Origin: Burkholderiales bacterium
GTDB taxonomy: Bacteria; Pseudomonadota; Gammaproteobacteria; Burkholderiales; Ga0077523
Length of the DNA stretch: 64,000 bases
Assembly: GCA_022843925.1 (NCBI GenBank)
Contig: JALHMS010000006.1
Location: 1-64,000 of the forward strand
Reading direction: 5' to 3'
A model generated the notes under the pieces. That model was not told the origin of the DNA. It was given only the letters and a program-made list of their open reading frames with translations, and did no database searches. Positions 1 to 9,505 of this stretch are shown piece by piece. The translations under genes were made by a program, and so were the position numbers. Position 1 is the first letter of the stretch. The number at the start of each line of letters is the position of its first letter.

Positions 1-90
1 GCCCATCCCGGCACGACCACAATCGCTGCCTCGAGCGCTCTGGCGGCGAACGCTTCCTGTGCCACCTCCGTCGATCTGTGCCGGCGCGCA

Positions 91-3000
91 TCACGCGACC
101 AACACGGGAGAGCCGATTCGATGTCGGCTCGCGAGAAACGATTTGATCGCTGTTGCTGTGTACGAGCCACCCACGGCCCCGTCCAACGACCGTGGAGGCC
201 CGCTAGCAACGACGTCTCCGCCGCCCATACCACCCTCCGGACCCAGGTCCAGGATCCAGTCCGCCTCGCACATCACATCCAGATTGTGTTCGATCACGAT
301 GACCGTATTCCCTGCATCGACGAGTCTGTGCAGAACCACCACAAGCTTCTCGACGTCTGCCATGTGCAGCCCGACTGTCGGTTCGTCGAGCACGTACAAG
401 GTGCGACGCGCGACGCCGGCACGGCCCGCACGGGCGCCGGGTTCTTCGATATCCAGTCGTACCTTTGCAAGCTCAGCCACGAGCTTGACTCGCTGGGCCT
501 CCCCTCCGGAGAGTGTGGGACTTTGTTGTCCGAGCGTCAGGTACCCCAGCCCCACATCCTGCAACAGGCGAAGCGCGTGGTGTATGGTGCTGTGAGCTTC
601 GAAGAAATCCACGGCGTCGTCGACGCTTAGCGACAAGACATCGCCGATGGTCTTCCCCCGGTACTGCACCGCGAGCGTTTCTCTGTTGAATCGCTGTCCC
701 CCGCAGGCATCACAGAGCACCTTCACGTCCGGCAGAAAGCTCATCTCGATGGTCTTGACGCCTTGGCCGTCACATTCGGCGCAGCGACCGTTGCCGGTAT
801 TGAACGAAAACCGACTCGCTTCGTATCCACGCATGCGAGCCTCGTTGGTTCCCGCGTAGAGACGTCTTATGGCGTCCCAGAAGCCAACGTAGGTGGCTGG
901 GCACGACCGAGGGGTCTTGCCGATCGGAGACTGGTCGACTTCCAGAACTCTCCCGATCTCCCCGCCATCGGCGATTCCGGTGCATCCGACGGCTTCCGGC
1001 ACAGCCTTGCGGGCATTCCTCGCGCCCACGAGTGCAGCCATGTTGTCGCGAACTACGTTCCGGATCAGTGTCGACTTGCCAGATCCGGACACTCCGGTCA
1101 CGACCGTCAAGCGCCGAAGCGGGATCCGCACGTCGATGTGCCGGAGGTTATGAAGCGTAGCCCCATCCACCGTCAACCAGGTCGTCGACGCGTCCACCGG
1201 GCGCCGCGCCGTCGCGCTGTGCATCGACGGAGAGCGGAGCATTCGTCCCGTCACCGACGTCGCGCAGTTCATCAGTTCGATCGCGGTGCCCTCGGCCACG
1301 ACGAAGCCGCCACGGGTCCCTGCCCCGGGACCAAGATCCAGAACGTGGTCCGCGCGGCGAATCGTGTCTTCGTCGTGCTCGACCACGACCAGTGTGTTGC
1401 CCTTTGCCTGAAGCTTGGAAAGGGTGTCGAGAAGCACGTTGTTGTCGCGCGGATGAAGACCGATGGTCGGTTCATCCAGGATGTAGCAGACCCCCTGCAG
1501 ATTCGAGCCGAGCTGTGCCGCGAGACGCATGCGCTGCGACTCGCCACCGGACAGCGTTGGCGCCGACCGGTCGAGCGCCAGGTATCCGAGACCGACATCC
1601 TCGAGAAACGTGAGGCGTGTGCGCAACTCGGCAAGGATGTCCCGCGCGATCTCGAGATCGCGTCCGCGGAGCTCCATCTGTTCGAACAGTCGCGACACTT
1701 CATCCACAGGAAGGGCGGTCAGATCGGCGATGGAGCGGCCGTCGAACCTCACGTTCAGCGCCACCTTGTTGAGTCGCTTGCCGTCGCATGCAGGGCAGAC
1801 ACCAAGATCCGTTCCCTCTTCCACCCAGCTACCCTCTTCGCCGGTCTGCTCAGCATCGAAGCCAGCCAGTTCGCGACCAGTACCGAAACAGCTCGGGCAC
1901 CAGCCATGTTTCGAGTTGAACGAGAAGAGGCGGGGATCCAGTTCCGGATAGCTCGTTCCGCAGCTCGGGCAGGCGCGAAGCACCGAAAAGACGTGCTCAT
2001 GGACTGAGGCCGTGCCGTCCATCAGGCCATCCAGCGGTTCGATCATATGGACAACGCCCTTGCCGAAATTCAGCGCCGCGGCCAGGTGGGTGCGCAATGA
2101 AGTTTCCGTTTCCGGCGTCACCACGAAGTCGGCGACGGGAAGCTCGATCGTGTGTTCCCGGAATCGGTCGAGGCGCGGCCATGCCGCGGTCGGCAGAAAC
2201 TCACCGTTCACTCGCAGATGCGAAAACCCCTTCCCGAGCGCCCACTTGGCGAGGTCGGTATAGAGGCCCTTGCGCGCGATCACAAGGGGCGCCAGCAGGC
2301 CGATGTGCCGGCCACGATGCTCGCGCAGGATGCGGGCGACGATGCTTTCCGGGCTCTGGGGCTCGATGGGCGTACCGTCGCGCGGGCAGTGCTGCGTGCC
2401 CAACTTCATGTAGAGCAGACGTAGGAAGTGATAGAGCTCGGTCAAGGTTGCGACCGTGCTCTTCCTCCCGCCGCGACTCGTGCGCTGTTCGATCGCCACA
2501 GTCGGAGGAATGCCGAGGATGGCATCCACCTCCGGGCGGGACGCCGGTTGCACGAACTGTCGCGCATAGGCGTTCAACGACTCCAGATAGCGGCGCTGAC
2601 CTTCCGCGAAGATGATGTCGAACGCCAGGGTCGATTTCCCCGAACCCGAAACGCCCGTGATGACCGTGAACTTCTGATGGGGGATGCTCACGCTCACGCC
2701 TTTCAGGTTGTGCTCCCGGGCCCGATGCACTTCGATCGCCCGGGGGATCCGGCGCGTGGGCAGCGGCGTGTAGGTCGCGATCGGCTGCGCTACCATCGGC
2801 GCCCGCTCTCGAAGCACCACGTCGTAGTCGCGCAGCGCCTTGCCGGTGTGAGATGCGGCGCATGCCATGACGTCCTGCACCGTCCCGGCCACCACCAGTT
2901 CGCCACCGGCCTCGCCGCCCTCAGGGCCCAGGTCGATGACCCAGTCCGATGCGCGGATCACGTCGAGGTTGTGCTCGATCACGATCAGCGAATGGCCGGA

Positions 3001-5724
3001 CTCCACCAGCCGTCGGAAGGCGCGCAGCAGCTTCGCGGTGTCGTCGAAATGCAGCCCCGTCGTTGGCTCATCGAATAGGAAGAGCGTGGGCTCGGATGTG
3101 CCGCTCGCCGCGTCCCCCAGATGGCCAGCCAGTTTCAACCGCTGGGCTTCGCCACCCGACAGCGTCGGCACCGGTTGTCCGAGTCGCAAATACTCCAGCC
3201 CGACGTCGACCAGCGGCTGCAGCCGGACGATCACGTCCCGATGCTGCGCGAACACACCGATCGCCTCCGCCACCGTGAGCTCCAACACCGCGGCCATGTC
3301 CCGGCCATCGAGCTGGACCTCGAGTACTTCCGGACGGTAGCGCTTGCCGTCGCAGTCCGCGCATCGAAGATACACATCCGAGAGGAACTGCATCTCCACG
3401 TGCTCGAAGCCGTTGCCACCGCAGGTCGGGCAGCGTCCGTCGCCAGCATTGAAGCTGAACGTACCTGCCGTGTAGCCACGTTGCCGAGCCGTCGGCACCT
3501 CCGCGAAAAGCTTTCGGATCGCGTCGAATGCCCCGACATAGCTGGCTGGATTCGAACGCGTCGTCTTGCCGATGGGTGTCTGGTCGACGAACACCACAGC
3601 GCGGACCTGCTCGTGGCCCAACAGTGCGCGATGCGCGCCGGGGGTCTCGGTCACCTTGCCCTTGGCCTTGAGCAGCGCGGGATGCAGCACATCCTGAACG
3701 AGCGTCGATTTGCCGGATCCGGAGACACCCGTCACGCACGTGAGCCGGTTCAACGGGAACCGGACGTCGATGCCCTTCAGATTGTGTTCGGTCGCCCCCA
3801 GGATCGCTACCGCAGGCTGATCGGCCCGGGTCGGTAGCGGCGCAAGCCCTGCGTCGGCGCGCCTGCGGCCCGAGAGGTAGTCCGCCGTCAGCGAGTCCGT
3901 GCGCTGGCGCAGTTCGTCCGGTGTGCCAAAGAACACGATCTGGCCACCGCGTTCCCCGGGGCCGGGCCCGATGTCGAGGATGCGGTCCGCGGCCAGCATG
4001 ATCTGCGGATCGTGCTCCACGACCACCAGGGAGTTGCCCGCATCGCGAAGCCTCTGCATCACGCCGATGACGCGCGCCATGTCGCGGGGGTGCAGGCCGA
4101 TCGAGGGCTCGTCCAGCACGAAGAGTGTGTTCACCAGCGATGTCCCGAGTGCGGTCGTCAGATTGATCCGCTGGACTTCGCCGCCCGACAGCGTGCGGGA
4201 CTGCCGATCAAGCGTGAGATACCCCAGACCGACTTCGGCCAGGTACTTGAGGCGCGCGTCGATCTCCGTGAGCACCAATTGGACGGCCTCATCCTCGGCA
4301 CTCGTACCGGTGCGGTGTGCGCCATGAAGGGCGTCGAAGAACGTACGTACGCGGTCCACGGGCATCAGCATCAGGTCATGCACGCAAAGCCCTGGCAGAT
4401 CGGCCAGCGTCGCGCGACTCCAGTACGTGCCTTTAGGAAGGTGCCTCGCGTCGGGCGACAGGTTTGCGTCTGCCATGGCCCGGTCACCGACCCGCCACAG
4501 AAGCGCCGACGGCTTCAGGCGCGCACCGCCGCAGGCGTCGCAGCTCGTGTACGCGCGGTACTTCGAGAGCAGCACGCGGATGTGCATCTTATAGCTCTTG
4601 GTCTCGAGCCACGCGAAGAAATGACGCACGCCGTACCAGGTTCCCGGCCAGGAGGCATCCCAGCTTTGCCAGCCCGGCTCACCCTCCAGCACCCAGTGCC
4701 GATGCTCGGGTGGGAGATCTCGCCACGGGATGTCCATGGCGACGCCGCGCTTCAGCGCGAACTTCCGCAGATCATCCTGGCATTCCTTGAAGCTCTGGGT
4801 CTGCCACGGCTTGATGGCACCTTGCGCGAGGGTCTTCGACTCATCCGGCACGACGAGTCCGAAGTCGATGCCGATGATCCGCCCGAAACCGCGGCATGCT
4901 TCACACGCACCCACGGGCGAATTGAACGAGAACAGGCTGGGCGTCGGCGTGTCGTAGCGGATATCGCAGGTCGCGCAGTGGAGATCTGTCGAGTAGCGCC
5001 ACGGTGCAGGTTTCGGCTCGCCATCCTCGGCCCATGGATGCACGTCCACGCGGCCGGAACCCACTCGGAGGGCCGCTTCCAGCGCTTCGGCCACGCGGGC
5101 AGGCTCTGCGTTCGAGAGACGGAAACGATCCTGGACGATATCGACGCGGCCGGGCCCGCGATCGTGGATGCGCGTGTATCCCTGGGCTTCGAGGAGCTTC
5201 AGAACCTCCGCTTCTTCGAAGTTCTCGGGGATGGCCACCGGGAAGGTGACGACCAGCCGCGGATCGCCGGCCGACGTTGCCCGTTTCGCCATGTCGTCGG
5301 CAATGCTGGTCGGGTCATCGCGTCGCACGATCTGGCCGCACTGCCGGCAGTGGAGGTGCGCTGCGCGCGCGAACAGCAGCTTCAGGTGGTCGTTCAACTC
5401 CGTCATCGTGCCGACGGTCGAGCGCGAGGTGCGCACTGGATTCGTCTGATCGATCGCGATGGCCGGAGGGATGCCCTCTATGGCATCGACCTGCGGCTTG
5501 TCCATCCGGTCGAGGAACTGCCTTGCATAGGGCGAGAAGGTTTCCACGTAGCGCCGCTGTCCCTCGGCGTAGAGCGTGTCAAACACGAGCGAGGACTTGC
5601 CGGAGCCGGACACGCCGGTCACGACGATGAGTTCGTTGGTGGGAATGGACAGCGTCAGATTGCGCAGATTGTTCTGGCGTGCGCCGCGAATGACGATCGC
5701 GTCGACGTTGGGGCGTTCGTACAT
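91..5724 (-). CDS. uvrA: Double-length excinuclease ABC subunit A (tandem UvrA)
   Basis: DNA-damage recognition ATPase of the UvrABC nucleotide excision repair system, or a paralog of it. At 1877 residues it is about twice the usual length of about 940. Two complete UvrA-like halves follow each other, the second starting near residue 990. Each half has two ABC modules with Walker A (GVSGSGKS), signature (LSGGE) and DEPT-type Walker B motifs, giving four ATP sites. UvrA-type CxxC zinc-finger cysteines are visible, for example CDACGGARLKP and CPTCGGNGF. I chose the ATG at 5724 because MYERPNVDAIVIRGARQNNL matches a normal UvrA start; the frame stays open 27 codons further upstream. Double-length UvrA proteins are known in several proteobacteria. 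Whether this one replaces or supplements a normal UvrA cannot be judged here. No uvrB or uvrC is nearby. Confidence 0.93.
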   Translation of the reverse strand: MYERPNVDAIVIRGARQNNLRNLTLSIPTNELIVVTGVSGSGKSSLVFDTLYAEGQRRYVETFSPYARQFLDRMDKPQVDAIEGIPPAIAIDQTNPVRTSRSTVGTMTELNDHLKLLFARAAHLHCRQCGQIVRRDDPTSIADDMAKRATSAGDPRLVVTFPVAIPENFEEAEVLKLLEAQGYTRIHDRGPGRVDIVQDRFRLSNAEPARVAEALEAALRVGSGRVDVHPWAEDGEPKPAPWRYSTDLHCATCDIRYDTPTPSLFSFNSPVGACEACRGFGRIIGIDFGLVVPDESKTLAQGAIKPWQTQSFKECQDDLRKFALKRGVAMDIPWRDLPPEHRHWVLEGEPGWQSWDASWPGTWYGVRHFFAWLETKSYKMHIRVLLSKYRAYTSCDACGGARLKPSALLWRVGDRAMADANLSPDARHLPKGTYWSRATLADLPGLCVHDLMLMPVDRVRTFFDALHGAHRTGTSAEDEAVQLVLTEIDARLKYLAEVGLGYLTLDRQSRTLSGGEVQRINLTTALGTSLVNTLFVLDEPSIGLHPRDMARVIGVMQRLRDAGNSLVVVEHDPQIMLAADRILDIGPGPGERGGQIVFFGTPDELRQRTDSLTADYLSGRRRADAGLAPLPTRADQPAVAILGATEHNLKGIDVRFPLNRLTCVTGVSGSGKSTLVQDVLHPALLKAKGKVTETPGAHRALLGHEQVRAVVFVDQTPIGKTTRSNPASYVGAFDAIRKLFAEVPTARQRGYTAGTFSFNAGDGRCPTCGGNGFEHVEMQFLSDVYLRCADCDGKRYRPEVLEVQLDGRDMAAVLELTVAEAIGVFAQHRDVIVRLQPLVDVGLEYLRLGQPVPTLSGGEAQRLKLAGHLGDAASGTSEPTLFLFDEPTTGLHFDDTAKLLRAFRRLVESGHSLIVIEHNLDVIRASDWVIDLGPEGGEAGGELVVAGTVQDVMACAASHTGKALRDYDVVLRERAPMVAQPIATYTPLPTRRIPRAIEVHRAREHNLKGVSVSIPHQKFTVITGVSGSGKSTLAFDIIFAEGQRRYLESLNAYARQFVQPASRPEVDAILGIPPTVAIEQRTSRGGRKSTVATLTELYHFLRLLYMKLGTQHCPRDGTPIEPQSPESIVARILREHRGRHIGLLAPLVIARKGLYTDLAKWALGKGFSHLRVNGEFLPTAAWPRLDRFREHTIELPVADFVVTPETETSLRTHLAAALNFGKGVVHMIEPLDGLMDGTASVHEHVFSVLRACPSCGTSYPELDPRLFSFNSKHGWCPSCFGTGRELAGFDAEQTGEEGSWVEEGTDLGVCPACDGKRLNKVALNVRFDGRSIADLTALPVDEVSRLFEQMELRGRDLEIARDILAELRTRLTFLEDVGLGYLALDRSAPTLSGGESQRMRLAAQLGSNLQGVCYILDEPTIGLHPRDNNVLLDTLSKLQAKGNTLVVVEHDEDTIRRADHVLDLGPGAGTRGGFVVAEGTAIELMNCATSVTGRMLRSPSMHSATARRPVDASTTWLTVDGATLHNLRHIDVRIPLRRLTVVTGVSGSGKSTLIRNVVRDNMAALVGARNARKAVPEAVGCTGIADGGEIGRVLEVDQSPIGKTPRSCPATYVGFWDAIRRLYAGTNEARMRGYEASRFSFNTGNGRCAECDGQGVKTIEMSFLPDVKVLCDACGGQRFNRETLAVQYRGKTIGDVLSLSVDDAVDFFEAHSTIHHALRLLQDVGLGYLTLGQQSPTLSGGEAQRVKLVAELAKVRLDIEEPGARAGRAGVARRTLYVLDEPTVGLHMADVEKLVVVLHRLVDAGNTVIVIEHNLDVMCEADWILDLGPEGGMGGGDVVASGPPRSLDGAVGGSYTATAIKSFLASRHRIGSPVLVA

Positions 5725-5908
5725 GGAGTGCTCGGAGGGCTCGGAGGGCGTCGAGTGACGCGGGTTGGGCATGCGGGACCCAGGGCAGACACGGGACCCG
5801 GGCAATCGGTTCGCGCGGAATCGAATGGATGGTATTTCGGGTGGTGGGAACGCTCAATCCTGCCGATGCGTACCGGACGATTCGCCATGCGGAGAGCCGG
5901 ACGTGCTC

Positions 5909-7325
5909 CTAGATCGATTCGAGAAAGAAGTGCAGAGCGTCGCGGTCGGGCTTGGGCAACCGGCGAAAGAACTCGCGCGACGCGCTGGCCTCACCGCAGT
6001 GCCAGAGGATGGCTTCGGTCGCGTTACGGGCCCGGCCGTCGTGCAGCACTGCGGTACTGCCCGACACCGTCCGCGAGAGTCCAAGCGCCCAGAGCGGTGG
6101 CATTCTCCAATCGCGCGGGCCGGCCTGGAATTCGGGCCGGCCGTCGGCGAGCACATCGCCCATGTCGTGCAACAGGAGATCGGTACACGCGCGGACCTTC
6201 CGATTCGCAGCGATCGGGACATGGGGAACCTCGCGCGCGGTGACGAGTTCAGGCACGCGACAGACGGCGCACTTCGCCTAGGCGAACAAGCGCTCGCCGC
6301 GATCGAACCGGGGGTTCGTGACGTTGCGCCTTGCCGGAACCGCCAGCGCCTGCTCCCGGAAGGTGATCTCATGCCAGTCGCTGTCGATCAGTTCGGGTTG
6401 GTTGCCCGGTGGCTGGGCCGCACAGTCCGCCCGAACGGGCGGACAGTTCATGTCCGGGTACAACGCCGATGTGACGCCGAGATCGCTCGCATACGCCGCA
6501 GCGATCTGCTGTGCGAGACTTGGCTGGTTCGCCTTCCACCCGAATCGACCGAGAGACTACCCTTTCGCGACGTCGTCGCGAACGCGATTCATGCGTCCGT
6601 TGAACCCCGGGGTCTTCTGATGTGCGGCGATCGCAGCGATGTCGGCCTCCGGAACCGCTTCGAGGAGCCCAAGCCCGTGGATGGGTTGTGACACCCGTAA
6701 TGACGTCACCGTCGTGTCGTCCACGGGACCGAACCACAACCGGCCCCACCGCAGTCGGGGTTGGCGGAGTTCGACCTCCTCGCCATCCTCGGAGGCCACG
6801 GACGTCGTGTGCCAGTCGATGAACACCTCCGCTTCGGGCGGCACCCGATCTCCGAGGGAGGTGTCGTCGCGATCCTGGCCCATCAGAGCAGCATTCTGGA
6901 CCTGGTCTCCGTAGTGCGGATGCGGGAGCGGCGCGTCGTGCTGGCCGACGCCGGGCACGCTCAGTAGGACGATGAGCGACATAGGCTGCTCGTTCGGGGA
7001 CTCGGGTGGCCTCCCCCGACCGCCGCCGACGTGGCAGTTCACACACTTGTTCGTGATGAACGTAGGGCCCAGCCCCCAGTCCCCGCCGAGCGAAGGGAAC
7101 CGTACCCATCGGTGATTGAAGTGATGTCGGTCGCGCAGGAAGCGCTCGCGCTGCGCGTAGGTGAGGCCTGGTGCGGATTCCGACAGCGACGGCATCGATC
7201 CGCGCCACCGTGAACGTCCCGGCGGAGAGCGCCTTTTCGGGCAATGCCTCATCACCGACCGCCAGAACCCCGGCGGCGGTCAGGCTCATCAGCAGGAAAA
7301 CCATCGCCCGTCTGCGCGCTTCCAT
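5909..7325 (-). pseudogene. Decayed di-heme oxidoreductase (DUF1111 family) pseudogene
   Basis: Remnant of a periplasmic di-heme cytochrome c oxidoreductase of the DUF1111 family. The 5' end codes for a Sec signal peptide (MEARRRAMVFLLMSLTAAGV) in one frame. Near 7190 the family-like sequence (SAPGLTYAQRERFLRDRHHF) continues in another frame, implying a frameshift. That second frame then holds two in-frame amber codons, at 6557-6559 and 6278-6280, and the homology continues past both (LGRFGWKANQPSLAQQIAAA, then the CTDLLLHDMGD region). The first heme site CVNCH is intact. The second is CAVCR, having lost its axial histidine. Each amber is one substitution from a plausible sense codon (GAG or CAG). 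The combination argues for a true pseudogene rather than a single sequencing error. It ends about 185 bases from the uvrA start. Confidence 0.82.
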
Positions 7326-7416
7326 GGTCCCCGTGCTCCCCGAGTCGTTGTCGGGACGTTAGCGGATGCCATTCGCCATCGCAACAGCGCCGGTCGCGGG
7401 GTGGCCATGGCCTCCG

Positions 7417-8196
7417 CTATTGCGCGACCCAGCCGCCGTCGATCGAAAGAGTCGTTCCGGTGATGCCGGCAGCGGCGTTTCCGCAGAGGAACACCGCGAG
7501 TTCGGCCACGTCGTCGACCTTCACGAACGTCTTCGACGGCTGCCGCTCGAGGATGACCTTTTCGATCACGGCCTCCCGCGCAATACCGTGCACCTTGGCC
7601 TGATCGTCGATCTGTCGTTCCACCAGCGGCGTCAGAACGTAGCCTGGGCAGATCGCGTTGCAGGTGATCGGCAAGCGCGCGGTTTCGAGCGCCACCGACT
7701 TGGTCAGCCCGACGATGCCATGCTTCGCGGCGACGTAGGCAGACTTGTATGGAGACGCGACGAGGCCGTGTGCCGATGCGATGTTCACGATCCGTCCCCA
7801 ACCGCGGGCCTTCATCGACGGCAGGGCGATCCGTGTCGTGTGGAACGCCGAGGACAGGTTGATCGCCAGGATGCTGTCCCACTTGTCGACAGGGAACTCG
7901 TCGACGGGGGCGACATGCTGGATGCCGGCGTTGTTCACCAGGATGTCGACGCCGCCGAACCGGGCGATGGCCTCGTCGACCATGGCTTCGATCTCGTCCG
8001 GATTCGCCATGTTCGCGGCGGAGTACACGACGCGGACGCCGTGCTCTGCCGCCAGGGCATTGCACAGTGCGTGAATCTCCGTCGGGTCGCCGAATCCGTT
8101 CAGCACGACGTCGGCCCCCTGCCGCGCGAAGGCCCGGGCGATCCCCAGACCGATGCCGCTGGTGGAGCCGGTGACGATGGCGCACTTCCCGTTCAT
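7417..8196 (-). CDS. bdhA: 3-hydroxybutyrate dehydrogenase (SDR family)
   Basis: NAD-dependent oxidation of (R)-3-hydroxybutyrate to acetoacetate in the cytoplasm, a step in degradation of poly-3-hydroxybutyrate. The 259-residue length is typical for the family. Visible motifs are the Rossmann glycine loop TGSTSGIG near the N-terminus, NNAG, and the catalytic SDR set with S in NIASAHG and YVAAK. The C-terminal half (PGYVLTPLVERQIDDQAK, then IDGGWVAQ at the end) is characteristic of BdhA/HbdH. I chose the ATG at 8196 because GAGGAG lies just upstream at normal spacing; the upstream codons in frame look non-coding. It is monocistronic as far as can be seen. Other SDRs share the fold, so the substrate is inferred from the overall sequence pattern. 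Confidence 0.88.
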   Translation of the reverse strand: MNGKCAIVTGSTSGIGLGIARAFARQGADVVLNGFGDPTEIHALCNALAAEHGVRVVYSAANMANPDEIEAMVDEAIARFGGVDILVNNAGIQHVAPVDEFPVDKWDSILAINLSSAFHTTRIALPSMKARGWGRIVNIASAHGLVASPYKSAYVAAKHGIVGLTKSVALETARLPITCNAICPGYVLTPLVERQIDDQAKVHGIAREAVIEKVILERQPSKTFVKVDDVAELAVFLCGNAAAGITGTTLSIDGGWVAQ

Positions 8197-8575
8197 GGTG
8201 TTCTCCTCACGATGTTGCGATGCAAAAAAGTCTAGCAGACAGGGCAGCATCGCCGTGCGCGATGCGTAACCGATCCGTAAGCCCCGCCGTGCGACTCTGC
8301 CGCCAGGGACTTCATCTCCTCCCTCCGGGCCGCGCTTTCGTCACCAGAGTGCTTCCGGTTCGGGCGGCGCAGTCGCGTCCGACAGCGATCGCGTCGCCCC
8401 TTTTCTTGTCCGCCGTTCTTCTTGCCAGGTAAGCGATCGCTGCCGAGAATCCGTCGTCGATCCAGAACCGGTCGTTGACCCTGCCATCGCCAGCCATGCC
8501 GCCGTCCATCGAACCACCCGCTCCTCCTTCGCGCCCGAGGCGGCGCGGCCCGTATCGTCGTTCGATAGGTGCCCC
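8197..8575. other. Divergent intergenic region between bdhA and the sugar kinase
   Basis: About 380 bases between two divergently transcribed genes. Open frames cross it on both strands but none has recognisable protein features, and codon use is unlike the neighbours. It presumably holds the two promoters. I see no clear promoter consensus, hairpin terminator or RNA gene. Confidence 0.5.
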
Positions 8576-9505
8576 GTGAAGCTCGACATAGTGGGTCTCG
8601 GGGAGCCGATGGTCGAGTTCAGCGAGATCCCCGGCGAGTCCGGCCGCTACCTGCATGGTTTCGGCGGCGACACGATGAACGCCGTGATCGCGGCGGCCCG
8701 GCAGGGCGCCCGCACGGGCTACGTCACGCGGCTCGGGGCCGACGCGTTCGGGGAGCAACTCCTGGACTTGTGGCGCCGGGAAGGTGTGGACACCACGGGC
8801 GTGGCGATCGACGCCGAGGCACTGACGGCCATCTACTTCATCACCCACGGGCCCTCGGGACACGTCTTCAGCTATCGGCGGGCGGGTTCCGCGGCCAGTC
8901 GGCTCGCCCCCGCGGATCTTCCGCTCGAGGTCATCGCCGGCGCGCGGTTCCTGCACGTGTCCGGCATCAGCCAGGCCATCAGTCCGACTGCGTGCGACGC
9001 CGTCTTCGCGGGGATCGAACACGCACGCTCGAGCGGTGTAAGCATCTCGTACGACTCGAACCTGCGCTTGAAGCTCTGGCCGCTGGCCCGGGCCCGGGCG
9101 ATCGTCCAGGCGACGATTCCGCTTGCCGATTACTTTCTGCCAAGCTTGGACGACGTCCTCGTCCTGTCGGGATTGTCGGCGCCCGACGCGATCTTCGATT
9201 GGGCGCTGGCACTGGGTGCGCGGAACGTGGCGCTGAAGCTCGGCCCGGACGGAGTGCTGGTTGGAGATGCCTCGTATCGCGAGCACCTTCCGGGGTATCG
9301 AGTCGATGTCGTCGATGCCAGCGGTGCCGGGGACTGCTTCGCCGGCGCCTTGCTCGCCCGGCTCGCGGCGGGTGATCCGTTTTTGCAGGCTGCACGCTAT
9401 GCCAATGCGGCTGCTGCACTCAACTGCACGGGGTACGGCGCGGTCGCACCGCTGCCTCGCCCGGGAGCGGTACTGGCCCTGCTCGCCGGCTCAGAACCCG
9501 CGTGA
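8576..9505 (+). CDS. kdgK: PfkB-family carbohydrate kinase, probably 2-keto-3-deoxygluconate kinase
   Basis: Ribokinase/PfkB-fold sugar kinase of 309 residues that would phosphorylate a sugar or keto-sugar acid with ATP. The N-terminus MKLDIVGLGEPMVEFSEI and the GGDTMNAVIAAARQGA stretch are typical of KDG-kinase-like members. The PfkB signature with the catalytic Asp is DASGAGDCFAGALL near the C-terminus. The start is a GTG at 8576. The 3' end overlaps the convergent glycosyltransferase gene by 15 bases. No other Entner-Doudoroff or hexuronate genes are in view, so the exact substrate (KDG, fructose or another) rests on sequence impression only. Confidence 0.8.
   Translation: MKLDIVGLGEPMVEFSEIPGESGRYLHGFGGDTMNAVIAAARQGARTGYVTRLGADAFGEQLLDLWRREGVDTTGVAIDAEALTAIYFITHGPSGHVFSYRRAGSAASRLAPADLPLEVIAGARFLHVSGISQAISPTACDAVFAGIEHARSSGVSISYDSNLRLKLWPLARARAIVQATIPLADYFLPSLDDVLVLSGLSAPDAIFDWALALGARNVALKLGPDGVLVGDASYREHLPGYRVDVVDASGAGDCFAGALLARLAAGDPFLQAARYANAAAALNCTGYGAVAPLPRPGAVLALLAGSEPA

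Noticed and set aside
4012-6243. A 743-codon rightward open frame opposite uvrA
   Set aside because: It is the mirror of the uvrA coding strand in GC-rich DNA, has no recognisable domain and runs through a well-supported gene and a pseudogene.
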